NCBI GenBank assembly: GCA_018065885.1
Contig: JAGHSL010000124.1
Coordinates: 1-8,726, forward strand
DNA: 8,726 nucleotides
Source: Candidatus Limimorpha equi
Lineage (GTDB): Bacteria > Bacteroidota > Bacteroidia > Bacteroidales > F082
Direction: 5' to 3'
A program made the position numbers and the translations under genes. This document shows positions 6,819 to 8,726 of the stretch, piece after piece; position 1 is the stretch's first letter, and every line of letters begins with the position of its first letter. The notes beneath the pieces are model-generated. The model saw nothing but the letters and a program-made list of their open reading frames with translations, did no database searches and had not been told where the DNA came from.

Positions 6819-8084
6819 TTATTTTTTGCCTAACACTTCAACGACACGGTCGAGTTGCTCGCGGATGTTGATATGTTGCGGGCACACTTCCTCGCATTTG
6901 CCGCACTTGATGCATGCCGATGCAAAATTGAATCCTTTGCCTTTCACATAGAAGTCTTCCTGGTCGAGGGCTTCGGTCATGTCCCCATACATGGTGTAGA
7001 AATTCAAGGCGTTGAACGAGCCGGAGATGCCGACATTCATCGGGCACACCTTGGCGCAATAGTTGCAATTGGTGCAAGGAACGGTCGGAATGGAAGCCAG
7101 AGCTTTGCAAGCATCGTCGATGACCTTGGCCTGTTCGTCGGTCAGTTTGTCGAAATCCTTCATCGTGTGGATGTTGTCTTCCATCTGTTCCACATTACTC
7201 ATGCCTGACAAGACGGTCATGATGCCTTCTGGCGAAGCTGCGTAACGCAAGGCCCATGAAGCATACGATTCATCGGGAGCGGCGTTGTCGAAGACTTCTT
7301 TCACCGGCTGTGGCGGATTGGCCAACATACCGCCCTTGATAGGTTCCATGACGATGACGGGTTTGCCGTGACGGCGTGCAATCTCATAACATTCGCGGGC
7401 TTTCACGGTCGGGTCTTCCCAGTCGGCATAGTTGATTTGCAATTGCACGAACTCGGCTTCAGGGTGTTTCACGAGTATCTCTTCCAATTCTTCCGGTGTG
7501 GCATGGGCCGAGAAACCGACATGCTTGATTTTGCCGGCGGCTTTCTGTTCAAAAGCCCAGGTCCACAGGTCGTAGTCATCGAAGAAATGGGTGCGGTTGC
7601 CGCCGAGATTGTGCAGCAGATAGAAGTCGAAATATCCGGCGCCGGTGCGTTCAAGCGAAGTCTCGAACTGGGCGATGGCCTGTTCGCGGTTTTCGCACTT
7701 GACCCAAGCGGCCAGCTTGGTTGCCAGAATAAACTTGTCTCTCGGATAGCGTTCCACCAAGGCTTGGCGTGTGGCGTCTTCGCTGCCGCCGTAAGCCCAG
7801 GCTGTGTCGAAGTAGTTGAATCCGGCTTGCATGAACAGGTCGACCATCTGCTTGGTCTGCTCAATGTCGATGGAACGGTCTTCGAGTCGTGGCAGACGCA
7901 TGAGGCCGAAGCCGAGTTTGCCGATAGGCGGCAGGTCGTCGAAAAATGCCGCTGGCGCTTCGGCAATCAGTTCTTCAATCTTCTTGTTTCCTTTGCCTAC
8001 GCAGGCGGAAAGCAAACCTGAGCTGGCTACGGCCATTCCGCCAATGGCAATCAAACTTTCTTTCAGAAATTCTCTTCTATCCAT
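6819..8084 (-). CDS. Aldo/keto reductase with C-terminal 2[4Fe-4S] ferredoxin domain and Tat lipoprotein signal
   Basis: The 421-residue protein begins MDRREFLKES, a clear twin-arginine motif. A hydrophobic stretch (11-26) and the lipobox LSAC, with the acylated Cys at residue 28, follow. It is therefore predicted to be exported folded, with its Fe-S clusters in place, and lipid-anchored outside the inner membrane. The aldo/keto reductase barrel spans about 55-325, with the catalytic tetrad D93, Y98, K123 and H158 (FDTAWAY, ATKL, LLHN). The C-terminus has two ferredoxin-type motifs: CTNCNYCAKVCP (Cys 337, 340, 343, 347) and CIKCGKCEEVCP (Cys 391, 394, 397, 401). The substrate is unknown; the family often uses NAD(P)H, which would be scarce in the periplasm, so electrons may come through the clusters. 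It is the first gene of the operon with tatA and tatC. The start at 8084 is fixed by the RR signal and sits about 28 bp after a good -7 box. Confidence 0.93.
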   Translation of the reverse strand: MDRREFLKESLIAIGGMAVASSGLLSACVGKGNKKIEELIAEAPAAFFDDLPPIGKLGFGLMRLPRLEDRSIDIEQTKQMVDLFMQAGFNYFDTAWAYGGSEDATRQALVERYPRDKFILATKLAAWVKCENREQAIAQFETSLERTGAGYFDFYLLHNLGGNRTHFFDDYDLWTWAFEQKAAGKIKHVGFSAHATPEELEEILVKHPEAEFVQLQINYADWEDPTVKARECYEIARRHGKPVIVMEPIKGGMLANPPQPVKEVFDNAAPDESYASWALRYAASPEGIMTVLSGMSNVEQMEDNIHTMKDFDKLTDEQAKVIDDACKALASIPTVPCTNCNYCAKVCPMNVGISGSFNALNFYTMYGDMTEALDQEDFYVKGKGFNFASACIKCGKCEEVCPQHINIREQLDRVVEVLGKK

Positions 8085-8261
8085 ATTTGAGTGATTTAGT
8101 GTTTTAGTTTTGCAAAGGTAGGATTTTTTTTGGAATCCGTTTTTGATTTGTTCAAAATACTCATTTGGCTTTTTCTGACAAGTCCTGCTGTTGTTTGCGA
8201 GGTAATGAAGAACATCTGTACTTGAAAATAGAAGTTTTCTCCGAAAAAACAGAAAAAGTTT
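8085..8261. other. Intergenic stretch between the reductase gene and the IS end
   Basis: The proximal part holds the promoter for the reductase operon. The rest, about 8125-8261, is A/T-rich with no recognisable gene. A plus-strand open frame across it has no family features and runs antisense into the transposase. It would contain the IS target-site duplication, which cannot be tested because the other IS end is outside the window. Confidence 0.5.
8113..8120 (-). promoter_or_regulatory. Bacteroidota -7 promoter box for the reductase-tatA-tatC operon
   Basis: On the minus strand the octamer is TACCTTTG, an exact match to the TAnnTTTG consensus of the primary sigma factor in this phylum. It gives a short leader of roughly 25 nt before the ATG at 8084. 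No convincing TTTG is seen 19-21 bp upstream, so the -33 element is weak or absent. Confidence 0.6.
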
Positions 8262-8726
8262 CAGGGCAAACGCATCAAATTTGTAACAGATGCATAAGGA
8301 AGTTCCAGTCCCAAGCGGCTTTTAGCCTTTTGTTTCTGAGGCTGGCTTTGGACTTGTCCTTCTTCAGGAGGTTGAAGGCGAACTTGGTCAGTATGGAGAA
8401 GTTCTGTGCGGCCATCCTGCGCCGTTTGCGCTGCTGGTCCTCTCGGAAAGTCATGTCGAGCGTCCAGTGGAGCTTGTTCTCGACCTCCCAGTGGTTGCGG
8501 ATATAGGTGTTGAATGGGGCGTTGGCCGGGAGGCTGCTGATGTAGAAGCGTTCCTCAGAGGTCTGGCTTCCGCTGGCCGAACGTGTCGCCCTGACCCTGA
8601 CGACGGTCCTGAGTCCGGGCCAGTCCCCGTGGTCCGTCCTTATGATGGCGTCAGGCTCGAAGGACTGGCATTGGCGCACCTCAATCCTTCCGTGCCCCTT
8701 GTCGACATCCGTGTCCTCGGCTGCGG
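8262..8726 (-). mobile_element. 3' end of an ISAs1-family insertion sequence (continues beyond window)
   Basis: The transposase gene ends at 8275, and just beyond it CAGGGCAAACG (8262-8272) has the look of a terminal inverted repeat end. The exact boundary at 8262 is inferred, because the matching left repeat lies outside the window. Base composition is visibly more G/C-rich across about 8400-8726 than in the adjacent intergenic DNA, consistent with a separate origin. Confidence 0.65.
8275..8726 (-). CDS. ISAs1-family transposase, C-terminal part
   Basis: The frame is open from the right edge to the TGA at 8275-8277, giving about 149 visible residues; the N-terminal half is outside the window. 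Family landmarks are DKGHGRIEVRQC near the left edge of the fragment, ERFYISSLPAN, the HWEVENKLHWTLDMTF block that carries the last catalytic Glu of the DDE triad, then REDQQRKRR and NLLKKDKSK near the end. These are typical of ISAs1 / H-repeat-associated transposases. The visible part has no frameshift, so the element may be intact. Its direction of transcription points toward the reductase-tat operon. Confidence 0.88.
   Translation of the reverse strand, partial: AAEDTDVDKGHGRIEVRQCQSFEPDAIIRTDHGDWPGLRTVVRVRATRSASGSQTSEERFYISSLPANAPFNTYIRNHWEVENKLHWTLDMTFREDQQRKRRRMAAQNFSILTKFAFNLLKKDKSKASLRNKRLKAAWDWNFLMHLLQI

Noticed and set aside
7368..8021. Plus-strand open frame of 217 codons
   Set aside because: It lies wholly antisense to the aldo/keto reductase, whose motifs are unmistakable on the other strand.
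8165..8506. Plus-strand open frame of 113 codons across the IS boundary
   Set aside because: Most of it is antisense to the transposase, and the rest shows no recognisable protein.

Overview
The window reads as chromosomal DNA of a member of the Bacteroidota, most likely the order Bacteroidales. The evidence is a secreted protein with a type IX secretion (T9SS) C-terminal sorting domain, a promoter element matching the Bacteroidota -7 consensus TAnnTTTG, A-rich rather than GGAGG-type start regions, and a Bacteroides-like D-alanine--D-alanine ligase. Genes fill nearly the whole window. I see no rRNA, tRNA or CRISPR array.

Layout. Positions 1-1983 (minus) hold a large exported T9SS cargo protein whose C-terminus runs off the left edge. 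Its start codon lies inside the 3' end of a membrane-anchored three-PASTA protein (1967-2866, minus), so these two form a tightly coupled unit. A 259-bp divergent region (2867-3125) carries a long imperfect palindrome built of 7-bp units and separates this unit from ddl (3126-4100, plus). Next comes a plus-strand gene for an AAA+ ATPase with a C-terminal PD-(D/E)XK nuclease-like domain (4266-5693). It is bracketed by two near-identical copies of a roughly 98-bp repeat, and each copy folds into two hairpins. A bidirectional terminator near 5833 separates it from a convergent minus-strand operon: a ferredoxin-fused aldo/keto reductase with a twin-arginine lipoprotein signal (6819-8084), tatA (6604-6798) and tatC (5853-6626). 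The right end (about 8262-8726) is the 3' end of an ISAs1-family insertion sequence whose transposase reads toward the reductase operon.

How the genes work together. ddl makes the D-Ala-D-Ala dipeptide of peptidoglycan and the PASTA protein may sense or bind peptidoglycan, so the left half is cell-envelope related. The right half is a compact Tat export module: one recognisable Tat substrate sits directly upstream of a minimal TatA+TatC translocase. The ATPase gene with its paired repeats looks like an accessory unit placed between these two housekeeping blocks. This repeat-ATPase-repeat arrangement is the best candidate here for something not well described.
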